A stretch of DNA of 64,000 bases, from NCBI RefSeq assembly GCF_016744155.1, contig NZ_JADGEW010000007.1:1-64000 (forward strand), in the 5' to 3' direction. This document shows positions 1 through 9,351 of the stretch, piece after piece. The notes beneath the pieces were generated by a model. The model saw only the letters and a program-made list of their open reading frames with translations. It was not told the DNA's origin and did no database searches. This DNA is from Amphritea sp. GTDB lineage: Bacteria; Pseudomonadota; Gammaproteobacteria; Pseudomonadales; Balneatricaceae. Position numbers and translations under genes: made by a program. Numbering within the stretch: position 1 is the first letter of the stretch; every line of letters begins with the position of its first letter.

Positions 1-17
1 AACGAGCAACGAGCAAC
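1..17. repeat. short tandem AACGAGC repeat
   Basis: The window opens with overlapping copies of AACGAGCAAC (1-10 and 8-17). The reverse complement of the same 10-mer occurs at about 59951-59960, just downstream of greB. It may be the edge of a longer repeat cut by the window. No function is assigned. Confidence 0.4.
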
Positions 18-91
18 GTCTCACTTATTAACTGAACAAGTTGGGTGTAATGCAGAGTAAATTAATACTAAGAGGGTGAATCTTGGAAAGA

Positions 92-166
92 TGGCTGGGG
101 TAGGAGGATTCGAACCTCCGCGTGACGAGATCAAAACCCGTTGCCTTACCGCTTGGCTATACCCCA
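92..166 (-). tRNA. tRNA-Gln (TTG)
   Basis: Read on the minus strand this is a complete 75-nt cloverleaf including an encoded CCA end. The acceptor stem is TGGGGTA/TACCCCA, the anticodon loop TTTTGAT gives anticodon TTG, and the T-loop is GTTCGAATC. It is the last gene of a Met-Gln-Met-Gln cluster and is identical to the copy at 385-459. Confidence 0.96.
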
Positions 167-185
167 ACAATGTCTATCTTAAAAA

Positions 186-262
186 TGGTGGCAATAGCGG
201 GACTCGAACCTGCGACCCTCGCATTATGAATGCGATGCTCTAACCAGCTGAGCTATATTGCC
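186..262 (-). tRNA. tRNA-Met (CAT), elongator type
   Basis: A 77-nt cloverleaf with acceptor GGCAATA pairing TATTGCC and encoded CCA. The anticodon loop TTCATAA gives CAT. It begins with G and pairs at position 1-72, unlike initiator tRNA. A lysidine-modified tRNA-Ile(CAT) cannot be fully excluded by eye, but the Met/Gln cluster context and sequence style favour elongator Met. Confidence 0.9.
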
Positions 263-384
263 ATTCTATATAGCAGTGAATAAAGAACTGATATACAAAA
301 TCTGGTTGTTACCAACCTATCTTTAAAGCCTTTGGGTAGATCATGAGGAGATTAAGCCTCTGAATCTTCAATCGCTTTAAAAGA

Positions 385-459
385 TGGCTGGGGTAGGAGG
401 ATTCGAACCTCCGCGTGACGAGATCAAAACCCGTTGCCTTACCGCTTGGCTATACCCCA
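385..459 (-). tRNA. tRNA-Gln (TTG)
   Basis: Second 75-nt tRNA-Gln with anticodon TTG and encoded CCA, identical in sequence to the copy at 92-166. The identity and the repeated Met-Gln order point to a recent tandem duplication or gene conversion of a Met-Gln pair. Confidence 0.96.
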
Positions 460-478
460 ACAGTCTTGATAAATGAAA

Positions 479-555
479 TGGTGGCAATAGCGGGACTCGA
501 ACCTGCGACCCTCGCATTATGAATGCGATGCTCTAACCAGCTGAGCTATATTGCC
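479..555 (-). tRNA. tRNA-Met (CAT), elongator type
   Basis: A 77-nt tRNA with anticodon CAT and encoded CCA, identical to 186-262. It is the first gene of the cluster in the direction of transcription, so the promoter should lie just to its right (about 556-640), where the sequence is AT-rich. Confidence 0.9.
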
Positions 556-653
556 TTAGCACTTATCAAGGCCGCGAATTATTCTCTTTTTTGCTAACCA
601 TGTCAACCGATTAGAGGGAAAAAACAGACCATTTCCATGGCTATTCGGTGGCT

Positions 654-697
654 AAAAAAAAAGCCATCCGGAATCATTCCCGAATGGCTGTTTTTTG
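654..697 (-). terminator. Rho-independent terminator of the rplY-pth-ychF operon
   Basis: A stem of about 10 bp (662-671 with 680-689, AGCCAT-CGG/CCG-ATGGCT, one mismatch). On the minus strand it is followed by a run of nine T, and on the plus strand by six T. It lies 47 nt past the ychF stop and separates that operon from the tRNA cluster. Confidence 0.85.
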
Positions 698-743
698 TAC
701 AGATCTGATGGTTAGCAGATCAGGATTAACGGCGATCTATTTC

Positions 744-1835
744 TTAAACGTTAAAGCGGAAGTGGACAACATCACCATCTTTCAGAACGTAGTCTTTTCC
801 TTCGAGTCGCCATTTTCCAGCTTCTTTCGCGCCGGATTCTCCTTTGAACTGGATGAAGTCGTTGTAGCTGGTTACTTCTGCGCGGATAAAGCCCTTTTGG
901 AAGTCGGTGTGGATAACTCCGGCGCCCTCTGGTGCGGTAGCACCTTCTTTGACAGTCCAGGCGCGAACTTCCTGAACACCGGCAGTAAAGTAGGTGTGAA
1001 GTCCCAGCAGGTTATAGCCAGCACGGATTACCCGATCAAGGCCGGGCTCTTCCATGCCCATCTCCTGAAGGAATTCCATTTTTTCATCATCTTCCAGTTC
1101 TGAAATCTCAGCTTCCATCATATTACAGATGGCAACAATCTCGGCGCCTTCTTTCGCGGCGAGTGTTTTTACTTTGTCCAGATGGGGGTTGTTTTCGAAA
1201 CCGTCTTCGGAAACGTTCGCGATATACATGGTAGGTTTGATGGTTAATAGGTGAAACTGTGATATTTCAGCCAGTTCATCATCATCGAGTTCCAGAGAGC
1301 GAACCGGATTGCCCTGTTCCAATTGCGCCAGCACTTTTTCCAGAATTGCCTTGGACTTAATGGCGGCTTTGTCACCGCTATTAGCGATACGAGCCACTTT
1401 ATTTAGCTGTTTTTCAACTGATTCAAGGTCAGCCAGCGCCAGTTCAGTGTTGATGATTTCAATATCATCCATGGGGTCGATCTTATTCGCCACATGGATA
1501 ACATTCTCATCTTCGAAACAGCGTACTACGTGCGCGATGGCATCGGTTTCGCGAATATTGGCGAGAAACTTGTTGCCCAGGCCTTCGCCTTTAGAAGCTC
1601 CGGCAACCAGACCTGCAATGTCCACGAATTCCATCGTGGTGGCCAGTACCCGCTTAGGCTTAACAATTGCAGCCAGCGCGTCAAGACGGGGATCAGGCAT
1701 TGGTACAACGCCCGCATTGGGTTCAATTGTACAAAATGGGAAGTTTTCAGCACCGATACCTGCTTTGGTCAGGGCGTTGAAAAGGGTAGATTTACCTACG
1801 TTTGGCAAGCCAACGATGCCGCATTTGAAACCCAT
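744..1835 (-). CDS. ychF: Redox-regulated ATPase YchF (Obg family)
   Basis: A 363-residue protein of the usual YchF length. YchF is a universally conserved P-loop ATPase of the Obg/TRAFAC class that binds ribosomes and affects translation and the oxidative stress response. The P-loop GLPNVGKST is at residues 9-17. Switch and G3 residues occur in the FVDIAGLV segment. The G4 motif is NVSE rather than NKxD, which is the family signature for preferring ATP over GTP. The C-terminal TGS domain starts at about residue 280 ([13 protein letters not shown]). It follows pth by 20 nt in the order found in many gammaproteobacteria and ends the operon before a strong terminator. Confidence 0.97.
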   Translation of the reverse strand: MGFKCGIVGLPNVGKSTLFNALTKAGIGAENFPFCTIEPNAGVVPMPDPRLDALAAIVKPKRVLATTMEFVDIAGLVAGASKGEGLGNKFLANIRETDAIAHVVRCFEDENVIHVANKIDPMDDIEIINTELALADLESVEKQLNKVARIANSGDKAAIKSKAILEKVLAQLEQGNPVRSLELDDDELAEISQFHLLTIKPTMYIANVSEDGFENNPHLDKVKTLAAKEGAEIVAICNMMEAEISELEDDEKMEFLQEMGMEEPGLDRVIRAGYNLLGLHTYFTAGVQEVRAWTVKEGATAPEGAGVIHTDFQKGFIRAEVTSYNDFIQFKGESGAKEAGKWRLEGKDYVLKDGDVVHFRFNV

Positions 1836-1855
1836 GCCAGTTATCCTGTCGTCAG

Positions 1856-2446
1856 TTATTCAGCTTTAAAAGTGTGTAAGGTCGTCATCGCTTTGTGCCA
1901 GTCGCCACTGGTGGCTTGTTCTAGCACTTGCATCGCTTCGTCACAGGCCGCTTCAGTCATTTTGAATTCGGAAACTGGGGCTTTTTTAAGGACGAAACCA
2001 CTGACTTGGCTTGCGCTGCCCGGATGTCCGATGCCAATGCGCAAGCGATAGAAATTCTTGTTGTTGCCCATTTTGCTGATCATGTCGCGTAAACCGTTAT
2101 GGCCGCCGTGTCCGCCACCTAATTTAAAGCGGGCAACACCGGGGGGTAAGTCCAGTTCATCGTGGGCGACAAGGATGGATTCAGCAGGAATCTTGTAAAA
2201 GTTAGCCAGTGAGGCAACAGCCTGGCCACTGAGATTCATGAAGGTAGTAGGGATCAGCAGGTGAACAGGAGAGCCGTTCAGGCTGATTTTTCCATACAGG
2301 CCGTGAAACTTTGATTCAGGCTTGAGTGGGGTAAGGTGTCGGGCAGCAAGCTGCCCGACAAAGTCGGCTCCGGCATTATGACGGGTCTGGTCGTACTTCT
2401 GGCCGGGATTACCCAAGCCAACGATCAGCTGTATCTGGTCTTGCAT
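1856..2446 (-). CDS. pth: Peptidyl-tRNA hydrolase
   Basis: 196 residues. Pth cleaves the ester bond of peptidyl-tRNAs released prematurely from ribosomes, recycling tRNA; it is normally essential and cytoplasmic. The N-terminal VGLGNPG motif carries Asn13, and RHNAG carries the presumed catalytic His23 (His20 of E. coli). The conserved HDELDLPPG segment supplies the aspartate that orients it, and [12 protein letters not shown] is the substrate-binding loop. It sits between rplY (27 nt upstream) and ychF, the standard order. Confidence 0.97.
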   Translation of the reverse strand: MQDQIQLIVGLGNPGQKYDQTRHNAGADFVGQLAARHLTPLKPESKFHGLYGKISLNGSPVHLLIPTTFMNLSGQAVASLANFYKIPAESILVAHDELDLPPGVARFKLGGGHGGHNGLRDMISKMGNNKNFYRLRIGIGHPGSASQVSGFVLKKAPVSEFKMTEAACDEAMQVLEQATSGDWHKAMTTLHTFKAE

Positions 2447-2473
2447 GCCGGAACCTGTCTTCTGTTAGCAGAA

Positions 2474-3073
2474 TTACTCTGCAGCTACACTGCCGCGTGG
2501 AGTGTAAGCCTGTGCGATACTCTGATCACGGTCAGCACCGCGACGCAGCTGTACGATCTCTACGCCTGCTGGCAGAGTTACGTCAGACAGGTGAATAACC
2601 GTGTCCATATCGATAGCAGACATATCTACTTCAAGAGCTTCTGGTAGTTTATCAGCCAGGCAGCGAACCTTAGTGGTGTTCTGCTGGATAGTAAATTTAC
2701 CTGATGCTTTGCCAGCTGGAGACTTGTCAAAGTTAACAAAGTTCAGCGGTACGACGATTTCGATAGGCGCAGATTTAGTGATACGCAGGAAATCGATGTG
2801 CATGATGTTGCTTTTAGATGGGTGGCGCTGCAGATCTTTGATGATTACTTGCTCTTCCTTACCTTCTAATTCCAGAGTCAGAATAGAGGAGTAGAAAGAA
2901 GAATCTTCAGTCTGCTTAACCAGTACGCGGTTTTCCAGAGAGATAGATACAGGCTTCTTACGCTTGTCTCCACCGTAAACTACAGCTGGAACATATCCAG
3001 AGTGACGAAGGCGGCGGCTCGCACCTTTCCCTTCGTCTGTACGTGGTAGTGCATTCAATACAAAGTTGCTCAT
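2474..3073 (-). CDS. rplY: 50S ribosomal protein L25/general stress protein Ctc
   Basis: 199 residues, so the long Ctc/TL5 type with an N-terminal 5S rRNA-binding L25 domain (to about residue 95) and a C-terminal beta domain, rather than the short 94-residue E. coli form. The start MSNFVLNALPRTDEGKGASRRLR is typical, with conserved VPAVVYGG following. It assembles into the large subunit by binding 5S rRNA. Its leader carries a terminator-like hairpin (3086-3131) only 13 nt before the start codon, suggesting that expression by read-through from prs is controlled. Confidence 0.96.
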   Translation of the reverse strand: MSNFVLNALPRTDEGKGASRRLRHSGYVPAVVYGGDKRKKPVSISLENRVLVKQTEDSSFYSSILTLELEGKEEQVIIKDLQRHPSKSNIMHIDFLRITKSAPIEIVVPLNFVNFDKSPAGKASGKFTIQQNTTKVRCLADKLPEALEVDMSAIDMDTVIHLSDVTLPAGVEIVQLRRGADRDQSIAQAYTPRGSVAAE

Positions 3074-3085
3074 TTTAATACCTAT

Positions 3086-3131
3086 AGTAAAAACAAAACT
3101 GCAAACACCTTGCGACCAGGTCTTTGCAGTT
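3086..3131 (-). terminator. terminator/attenuator hairpin in the rplY leader
   Basis: On the minus strand AACTGCAAA pairs with TTTGCAGTT (3123-3131 with 3097-3105). An inner ACCT/AGGT stem (3118-3121 with 3107-3110) follows one mismatch, and the hairpin ends in TTTTGTTTTTA. It looks like a complete intrinsic terminator. It lies 71 nt past prs and ends about 13-15 nt before the rplY ATG, leaving no room for a separate promoter after it. Confidence 0.75.
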
Positions 3132-3202
3132 GTTGAGTAAGCCCTTGTGGGCGCATTATCCCTATGTGGGATCTATATCAGCTGTCAGCTATGCCCAAAG
3201 GC

Positions 3203-4144
3203 TTAGCGGAACATTGCGCTGATAGATTCTTCGTTGCAGACGCGGCGTACCGCTTCTGCCAGCATCGGTGCCAGCGTTAGCTGGCGGATCTGACGGCAAC
3301 TCGCAGCAGCTTCGCTGAGCGGGATAGTATCTGTTACAACCAGTTCGTCTAGTTCTGAGCCGGTAATGTTGCTGATCGCTGCGCCTGACAGCACTGCGTG
3401 GGTAGCGTAAGCAACAACTTTCTCGGCGCCGTTAGCCTTCAGGGCTCCCGCTGCTTTACATAGCGTGCCGGCGGTGTCACACATGTCGTCTACCAGAATA
3501 CAGGTACGACCTTGTACATCACCGATCAGGTTCATTACCTGAGCTTCATTGGCTTTTTCACGACGCTTGTCGATGATAGCCAGATCGCAACCCAGTTGTT
3601 TTGCAACAGCTCTGGCGCGAACTACACCACCAACATCAGGAGAGACAACAATAGGGTTGTCATAGCTCTGACGGGCAATCTCATCCAGCAGAACCGGAGA
3701 GCCGTATACGTTATCTACAGGGATATCGAAGAATCCCTGGATCTGATCAGCGTGTAGATCGACGGTCAATACCCGGTCGATACCTACACCTGCCAGCATG
3801 TCAGCGACTACTTTGGCGCTGATCGCAACCCTAGCAGAACGCGGACGACGATCCTGACGGGCGTAGCCGTAATAAGGGATTACAGCAGTGATTCGGCTGG
3901 CAGAGCCTCGACGCAGAGCGTCAGCCATCACAATCAGTTCCATCAGGTTGTCATTAGTGGGAGCGCAAGTCGGCTGGATGATAAAGACATCCTTACCTCG
4001 TGCGTTCTCATGAATCTCAACGCTGATCTCGCCATCGCTGAATTTTGTTACGGTGGCTTCGCCCATTGGAATATCTAGGCGTTCTACTACTTTTTCAGCC
4101 AGCTGGCGATTTGCATTGCCAGTGAAGACCATCATTTTAGGCAC
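3203..4144 (-). CDS. prs: Ribose-phosphate pyrophosphokinase (PRPP synthetase)
   Basis: Makes PRPP from ribose 5-phosphate and ATP for purine, pyrimidine, His, Trp and NAD synthesis. With the start chosen here it has 313 residues, the family length. Motifs: SDGEISVEI, the RQDRR flexible loop, the [11 protein letters not shown] metal and regulatory segment, [11 protein letters not shown], and the PRPP-binding loop [10 protein letters not shown]. The open frame extends to 4192, but the GTG at 4144 is preferred: it gives [10 protein letters not shown], matching pseudomonad Prs starts, and has AAGGT 7 nt upstream. A tRNA-Gln lies upstream as in Pseudomonas, so the two are probably co-transcribed. 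Confidence 0.96.
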   Translation of the reverse strand: MPKMMVFTGNANRQLAEKVVERLDIPMGEATVTKFSDGEISVEIHENARGKDVFIIQPTCAPTNDNLMELIVMADALRRGSASRITAVIPYYGYARQDRRPRSARVAISAKVVADMLAGVGIDRVLTVDLHADQIQGFFDIPVDNVYGSPVLLDEIARQSYDNPIVVSPDVGGVVRARAVAKQLGCDLAIIDKRREKANEAQVMNLIGDVQGRTCILVDDMCDTAGTLCKAAGALKANGAEKVVAYATHAVLSGAAISNITGSELDELVVTDTIPLSEAAASCRQIRQLTLAPMLAEAVRRVCNEESISAMFR

Positions 4145-4296
4145 AATGTCTACCTTCTCGGATCTACAGTCGTTTAATTGAGATTCTTTCATAATTTTGA
4201 CGGGGCTCGCACTTTACTTAAACCTCATAAAAAGGGTCAGGTACTGCTGCCCGGCCATTCTCTTTAGCCTGATGCTATGAAAGCAGGGTTTTAAGA

Positions 4297-4371
4297 TGGC
4301 TGGGGTAGGAGGATTTGAACCTCCGCATGACGAGATCAAAACCCGTTGCCTTACCGCTTGGCTATACCCCA
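4297..4371 (-). tRNA. tRNA-Gln (TTG), third copy
   Basis: A 75-nt tRNA with anticodon TTG and encoded CCA. It differs from the copies at 92 and 385 by one compensated T-stem pair region (ATGCGG/GGATTTG side), so it is a diverged paralogue. It sits upstream of prs, its usual place in pseudomonads, but ispE, which normally lies between it and lolB, is absent. Confidence 0.96.
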
Positions 4372-4468
4372 GTAACTCTTAATTCCGGTCATTGCCCGGT
4401 AAAAGAGGCGCACATTTTCCCGGAACGAACCGTTAAAGTCAAACGAATGCCGCTGAAAAGCGTCAATT

Positions 4469-5065
4469 TCAGAGTTGGATCTGCCACTCTTTTGCAATGA
4501 TAGTCAGGCGCAGGTCATTCTGGCTGATAGTGAGCTTTTCCGGTAGGGAATAGCCCTGTTGGTTACTGAATCGTAAGTAATTGATTTCCCAGTTGTTCTG
4601 GATTATTTTCTGCGGCCTTTGTTGGTTCAAACTTAGTTCGAATGGCTGTCCGGGTGCTGGAATGCCACGGACCCAGTACAGCAGCTGGTGAACCGGGAAT
4701 TGCCAGCCAAGAGTTTGTTCCATCAGTAACTCAGGCGATGCTGCCCAGAGGGGGTCTTCACCGGCTATATTAATCGTAATTCCTTCGCCATTACCGTCGA
4801 TTCGGGCGCCGCCTTGCCCCAGTGGGCCTGTGAGCTCGATCTGATAGTGCTGTTGTTGTTGTAGCCAATAGAGGCTGGCGCTTTGGTTTTCGCTGGGAGT
4901 GCGTATGCCAATCTTCCCTTTGAGCTGCCAACTGTCTGCGGTGAGTAACGCTTGTCGCAGTTCATCCCATGAGTGCGCCGGGACTGCAGCATCCTGTTTT
5001 TGTGTCAGACCGGAGCAGCCCGCCAGCAGTAATGCCATAGATAAAATAAGTGCACGAATCTTCAA
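4469..5065 (-). CDS. lolB: Outer-membrane lipoprotein LolB
   Basis: 198 residues. LolB receives lipoproteins from the periplasmic carrier LolA and inserts them into the inner leaflet of the outer membrane. The signal peptide MKIRALILSMALLLAGC ends in a clear lipobox LLAGC with Cys17 as lipidation site. The conserved core includes SWQLKGKIGIR, SASLYWLQ and the GWQFPVHQLLYWVRG segment of the LolB family. It follows the TPR lipoprotein gene by 9 nt as in Pseudomonas. The next gene downstream is tRNA-Gln rather than ispE. Confidence 0.95.
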   Translation of the reverse strand: MKIRALILSMALLLAGCSGLTQKQDAAVPAHSWDELRQALLTADSWQLKGKIGIRTPSENQSASLYWLQQQQHYQIELTGPLGQGGARIDGNGEGITINIAGEDPLWAASPELLMEQTLGWQFPVHQLLYWVRGIPAPGQPFELSLNQQRPQKIIQNNWEINYLRFSNQQGYSLPEKLTISQNDLRLTIIAKEWQIQL

Positions 5066-5074
5066 GGTTTATTC

Positions 5075-6796
5075 CTATGGCTTATCGATGGATGTCGCCG
5101 CATCCATCAGAAAATCATTACCAGGGTGTTTGAGAAGTTCTTGATGTAAAAGTTTTTGAGCTCTCTGTAATTGCCCTGATGCCTGGTAAGCCTGGATAAG
5201 GTGAGCGCTTACTTCTGGATCGGGAAACTGGTCGTAAGCTTGTTGAAGAAAGTTGACCGCTTCTGCTGCTTTACCTTGTTTCAGTAAAATCCATCCCATG
5301 CTGTCGAGAATAGCAGGGTCATTCGGTTTGAGTTTGAATGCTGCTGTTATCAGCTCAAATGCTTCATCAAAGCGATCGGTATAGAGTGATAGGGTGTAGC
5401 CCAGTGCGTTGAGCGCCATGCTGTTATCTGGTTCCAGTTCAAGGACTCGGCGAAGATCGCGTTCTATCAGTTGAATATCCTGAGGCTCAAGTATCATTGC
5501 CCTCGTGTACAGCAGGCTAACGTCATCCTGGTGTTGCTGCAAGGCTTCGTCGAGAACACTGAGAGCTGTGCCTTTATAATCGTTTAGATTCAACCACTCG
5601 GCTTCCATAACATAAAGCTGAATGCTTATTTCAGGAATGCTGTTGCGGGCCTGCTGAATTATTTCTTGTAGGCGAAGGCGGTCACTGGGGTGGTCCAGCA
5701 AGGTTGCTATTCGTCGGTAAGCCGGCAACAAATTGTTATTGTCCCGTACTTTAAGAAAGTGATCGAGTGCCAGTTCAGTATTGCCTTCCTGTTGTTCAAC
5801 CAAGCCCAGATAGTAGTGAGGGGTGGTGTTGTCCGGATAGCGAATAAGCAGGTCTTTCATTATCTTGCGGCTTTGCTCGGTCTGCTCGTTTTCCAATAGG
5901 AGTAGAGCAACATAAAAGCTTAGTTGTGGCTCATTCGAAAAGCTGTCGACCAGCAGTTGTGCCTGTTCGCTGCCTTTTTTTATCTGCTTTGACTGGAACA
6001 GTAGTTGAACGTATAGCGTATAGAGCTGCTGATCAGGTTTGTTTTTTTCCATTTGTGATTCAAGAATCACGATAGCTTGTCTGAACTTGTTCTGAGTTCG
6101 TAGAAGTTCTGCTTTTTGAATGATCGCTTCAAGGTGCTCAGGTTCTGCCTGGATGGCGGCATCAAAGCGCTTTAATGCTAGTTCGTTATTTCCTTGCTGT
6201 TTGTACAGCAGGCCTAACGTTGTAAGTAAGGTTGCATCTGTTTCATCGGCAGCGAACTCCTCCAGCAGGTGAATATAGGCCTCAGCCTCTTCGGAGCTGA
6301 ATTGCTTTGTCTGGGCGCTGATGACCATCAGAGTTTGCGGGTTAGAATGGCTGAGAGCCTTTCTAAGTAGAGGCAATGCGGTAGCGAATTCGCCTTTGCG
6401 TAGCAGAAGGCTGGCGGCTATCTGGTAGGGCTCCGGATTTTCAGGCTCAGCCTGTTGCCAAAGTGTGCTGGCCAGCAACGTCTGGTCAGGTTGGTGTAAA
6501 TATTGAGCGATATAGGTCGCCCGTTTGGCGATTGCCGGATCACCTGTTAGTTGAGCCTGGTGGAGGTAATTTTCCAGAGATAGGTCAAAGGCTTTTCGTT
6601 GGCCAGCTATTTCCGCTACAACCAGGTCATAGAGGGTTTCCCGGTTAAGTTCGCCAGGCACATATTCTACTTTTGGCAGCTGTGCTTCAGCTGCTGTAGT
6701 GGCTGCTTTGTTAAGTTGGCTGGTACATCCGCTGATGCTTAACAAAGTGGCTAAAAGTGTTGTCGCGATAGTCGTTACGAGATTAGGTGCTTTCAT
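5075..6796 (-). CDS. Tetratricopeptide-repeat outer-membrane lipoprotein (PA4667-like)
   Basis: 573 residues. A lipoprotein signal with lipobox SISGC (Cys24) predicts anchoring in the outer membrane. The rest is built of TPR units, clear at about 190-260 (TLLTTLGLLYKQQGNNELALKRF), 300-360 and 440-560 (NSMALNALGYTLSLYTDRFDEAFELI). TPRs are protein-binding scaffolds; the partner is unknown. The gene sits between hemA and lolB and is transcribed with lolB, exactly as the homologous pseudomonad gene, so a role linked to envelope assembly is plausible but inferred. Confidence 0.9.
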   Translation of the reverse strand: MKAPNLVTTIATTLLATLLSISGCTSQLNKAATTAAEAQLPKVEYVPGELNRETLYDLVVAEIAGQRKAFDLSLENYLHQAQLTGDPAIAKRATYIAQYLHQPDQTLLASTLWQQAEPENPEPYQIAASLLLRKGEFATALPLLRKALSHSNPQTLMVISAQTKQFSSEEAEAYIHLLEEFAADETDATLLTTLGLLYKQQGNNELALKRFDAAIQAEPEHLEAIIQKAELLRTQNKFRQAIVILESQMEKNKPDQQLYTLYVQLLFQSKQIKKGSEQAQLLVDSFSNEPQLSFYVALLLLENEQTEQSRKIMKDLLIRYPDNTTPHYYLGLVEQQEGNTELALDHFLKVRDNNNLLPAYRRIATLLDHPSDRLRLQEIIQQARNSIPEISIQLYVMEAEWLNLNDYKGTALSVLDEALQQHQDDVSLLYTRAMILEPQDIQLIERDLRRVLELEPDNSMALNALGYTLSLYTDRFDEAFELITAAFKLKPNDPAILDSMGWILLKQGKAAEAVNFLQQAYDQFPDPEVSAHLIQAYQASGQLQRAQKLLHQELLKHPGNDFLMDAATSIDKP

Positions 6797-6911
6797 TGAG
6801 CTGATCTTATCTGTCGCAAATAGATGGAAGCTCCACTATAGATGAATCTCGGGGCTGTTGTCATATCTGGGTGTAAATAGTAAAAAATTGATCTGATCCG
6901 GCCTTGGTTTT

Positions 6912-6940
6912 TTAACCTTTCCCTTAATAAAGTGTATTAT
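6912..6940 (+). promoter_or_regulatory. candidate sigma-70 promoter of hemA
   Basis: TTAACC at 6912-6917, a 17-nt spacer, then TATTAT at 6935-6940, placing the start of transcription near 6947, about 30 nt before the hemA ATG. It lies in the 180-nt divergent gap between the TPR lipoprotein gene and hemA. The -35 is weak (4 of 6). Confidence 0.45.
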
Positions 6941-6976
6941 TACGCGCTATTTTAAATCTGGGTGTCGTTTTCCTAT

Positions 6977-8245
6977 ATGGCTTTGCTCGCGTTAGGTATT
7001 AATCACAAGACCGCTTCGGTATCCGTTCGGGAGAAAGTTGCTTTCGCGCCGGAGCAGATGGCCGAGGCGTTGGCACAAGCCTGCGAACTTGCTCACCTGA
7101 AAGAGGTGGCGATTCTTTCTACCTGTAACCGTACTGAGCTTTATTGCTCGACTGAGTTGGAAGGTACCCGGGCATTGCTGGAGTGGCTGGGTAGTTACCA
7201 TCGTCTCGACCCTGATGAGCTGCAAGGCTGTAGTTATGCACATTGGAATCAGGATGCAGCCCAGCATATGATGCGGGTCGCCAGCGGGCTTGATTCATTG
7301 GTGTTAGGTGAACCTCAGATTCTGGGGCAGCTGAAGTCCTGTTATGCGGTCTCTCAGGATGCAGGCGTTGTCGGGGCTGAATTGGCACGGTTGTTCCAGC
7401 AGACCTTTGCAGTGGCGAAGAAAGTACGCACTGACACTGCTATCGGAGAAAACCCGGTTTCTGTTGCTTACGCCTCTGTTAGTCTGGCGCAGCATATTTT
7501 TTCCGATTTAAGTCAAAGTAAAGCATTACTGATCGGCGCGGGTGAAACCATTGAGCTTGTGGCGCGGCATCTATCTGAAGCCGGGGTGCAGCAGATGACG
7601 GTAGCGAACCGGACGCTGGTGCGTGCAGAAGCGCTGGCCGATGAGTTTAATGCCCGGGCAATAATGCTGGGTGATATTCCTGAAGCGTTGGAAGATGCTG
7701 ATATTGTTATCTCATCTACCGCCAGTCAACTGCCGATTCTAGGCAAGGGTGCGGTAGAGTCTGCCTTGAAAAAGCGTAAACACCGGCCTGTCTTTATGGT
7801 GGATATCGCCGTTCCCCGGGATATTGAGCCGGAAGTCTCCGATCTGGATGACGTATATCTTTATACCGTCGATGACCTGAAAGAGGTTATCGAGGAAAAC
7901 GTTCGCAGTCGTGAAACCGCTGCTATGGAAGCTGAAACGCTGGTGGAAGTTGGTGCCGTTGATTTTATGCGTCAGCTTCGGGCGCTGGGTGCGGTAGAAA
8001 CTGTGATGGCGCTGCGTCAGCAAACAGAACAGCTGCGTGATGCTGAGCTTGAAAAAGCGTTGCGTCAGCTGAGTAACGGTAAGTCAGCGGATGAGGTGTT
8101 AAATAATCTGGCTCGCGGCCTGACCAATAAATTTCTCCACAGCCCCACAGTACAGCTGAGAAAAGCCAGTGCTGAGGGGCGTGACGACTATCTCGAGATG
8201 GCGCAGGATCTGCACCAGCTGTCTCATAATGTAAAAGAAGACTGA
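6977..8245 (+). CDS. hemA: Glutamyl-tRNA reductase
   Basis: 422 residues from the ATG at 6977. It reduces glutamyl-tRNA(Glu) to glutamate-1-semialdehyde with NADPH, the first committed step of C5-pathway heme synthesis. The catalytic nucleophile is Cys50 in STCNRTELY; the NADPH domain carries [16 protein letters not shown], and a C-terminal dimerisation helix follows. An in-frame GTG at 6962 exists, but starting at ATG 6977 gives [21 protein letters not shown], which aligns with the family start. The ribosome binding site is weak. It heads an operon with prfA (6-nt gap) and prmC, as in E. coli and Pseudomonas. Confidence 0.97.
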   Translation: MALLALGINHKTASVSVREKVAFAPEQMAEALAQACELAHLKEVAILSTCNRTELYCSTELEGTRALLEWLGSYHRLDPDELQGCSYAHWNQDAAQHMMRVASGLDSLVLGEPQILGQLKSCYAVSQDAGVVGAELARLFQQTFAVAKKVRTDTAIGENPVSVAYASVSLAQHIFSDLSQSKALLIGAGETIELVARHLSEAGVQQMTVANRTLVRAEALADEFNARAIMLGDIPEALEDADIVISSTASQLPILGKGAVESALKKRKHRPVFMVDIAVPRDIEPEVSDLDDVYLYTVDDLKEVIEENVRSRETAAMEAETLVEVGAVDFMRQLRALGAVETVMALRQQTEQLRDAELEKALRQLSNGKSADEVLNNLARGLTNKFLHSPTVQLRKASAEGRDDYLEMAQDLHQLSHNVKED

Positions 8246-8251
8246 TTAGCG

Positions 8252-9340
8252 ATGAAAGAATCTATAGCTCTGAAACTGGAAATTCTGGCCGATCGATATG
8301 AAGAGCTGGCAGCATTGCTGGGCGATGCGACGGTAATCAATGATCAGAATAAGTTTCGTGCTTACTCAATGGAATACTCTGAATTAGAGCCGGTCGTTAA
8401 GTGCTTTCAATCTTATCTGACAGCTCAAAATGATCTGGAAGAAGCCAAGTTGATGCTGGAAGATTCAGACCCTGATATGCGGGAGATGGCGAAAGAGGAA
8501 TTTACCGGGGCGAAGGAGAGTATTGAAACTCTGGCGCAGGAACTGCAAGTTCTGTTACTGCCGAAGGACCCTAATGATTCCCGCAACGTCTTTGTGGAAG
8601 TGCGTGCGGGTACCGGTGGTGATGAGGCGGCAATTTTCTCTGGCGACCTGCTGCGGATGTATAGCCGTTATGCTGAAAATCAGGGTTGGAAGCTGGAGAT
8701 TATCAGTGCCAACGAAGGTGATCACGGTGGTTATAAAGAGGTCATCTCGCGCATAGTAGGCAAGGATGTTTATTCCCGATTGAAATTTGAGTCTGGTGCC
8801 CATCGGGTGCAGCGGGTGCCTGAAACTGAATCTCAGGGACGTGTTCATACCTCAGCCTGTACCGTGGCAGTGATGCCTGAGATGGATGAGGTCAGCGATA
8901 TTGAGATCAATAAGGCCGACCTGCGGGTTGATACATTCAGAGCCTCCGGCGCCGGTGGTCAGCACGTTAACAAAACTGACTCCGCTATCCGTCTTACTCA
9001 TATCCCTACCGGTGTGGTGGTTGAGTGTCAGGAAGAGCGTTCGCAACACAAGAACCGCGCAAAAGCGATGTCTCTGCTAGCGTCCCGTCTTCAGGCTGCG
9101 GAGCAGGAACGCCATGCGGCGACTCAGGCCAGTACCCGTAAATCCCTGGTGGGCAGTGGTGACCGTTCAGAGCGTATCAGGACATATAACTATCCTCAGG
9201 GACGTATTACAGATCATCGCATCAATCTTACGCTGTATAAGCTTCAGGAGGTGATGGAAGGTGCGTTAGGGTCTGTGGTCGATCCATTAGTTAACGAATA
9301 CCAGGCTGAGCAGTTGGGTGCTCTGTCTGAGGACAGTTGA
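8252..9340 (+). CDS. prfA: Peptide chain release factor 1
   Basis: 362 residues. RF1 reads UAG and UAA and triggers hydrolysis of peptidyl-tRNA. Domain order is typical: N-terminal helices, the codon-recognition domain (around residue 185-200, segment [18 protein letters not shown]), then the catalytic GGQ loop in [18 protein letters not shown]. The glutamine is the target of PrmC methylation, and prmC is the next gene. Confidence 0.97.
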   Translation: MKESIALKLEILADRYEELAALLGDATVINDQNKFRAYSMEYSELEPVVKCFQSYLTAQNDLEEAKLMLEDSDPDMREMAKEEFTGAKESIETLAQELQVLLLPKDPNDSRNVFVEVRAGTGGDEAAIFSGDLLRMYSRYAENQGWKLEIISANEGDHGGYKEVISRIVGKDVYSRLKFESGAHRVQRVPETESQGRVHTSACTVAVMPEMDEVSDIEINKADLRVDTFRASGAGGQHVNKTDSAIRLTHIPTGVVVECQEERSQHKNRAKAMSLLASRLQAAEQERHAATQASTRKSLVGSGDRSERIRTYNYPQGRITDHRINLTLYKLQEVMEGALGSVVDPLVNEYQAEQLGALSEDS

Positions 9341-9351
9341 TCGCTCTGCAA

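Noticed and set aside
648-1103. Open frame on the plus strand of 151 codons
   Set aside because: It runs antisense through the ychF terminator and ychF itself; no ribosome binding site and no recognisable protein.
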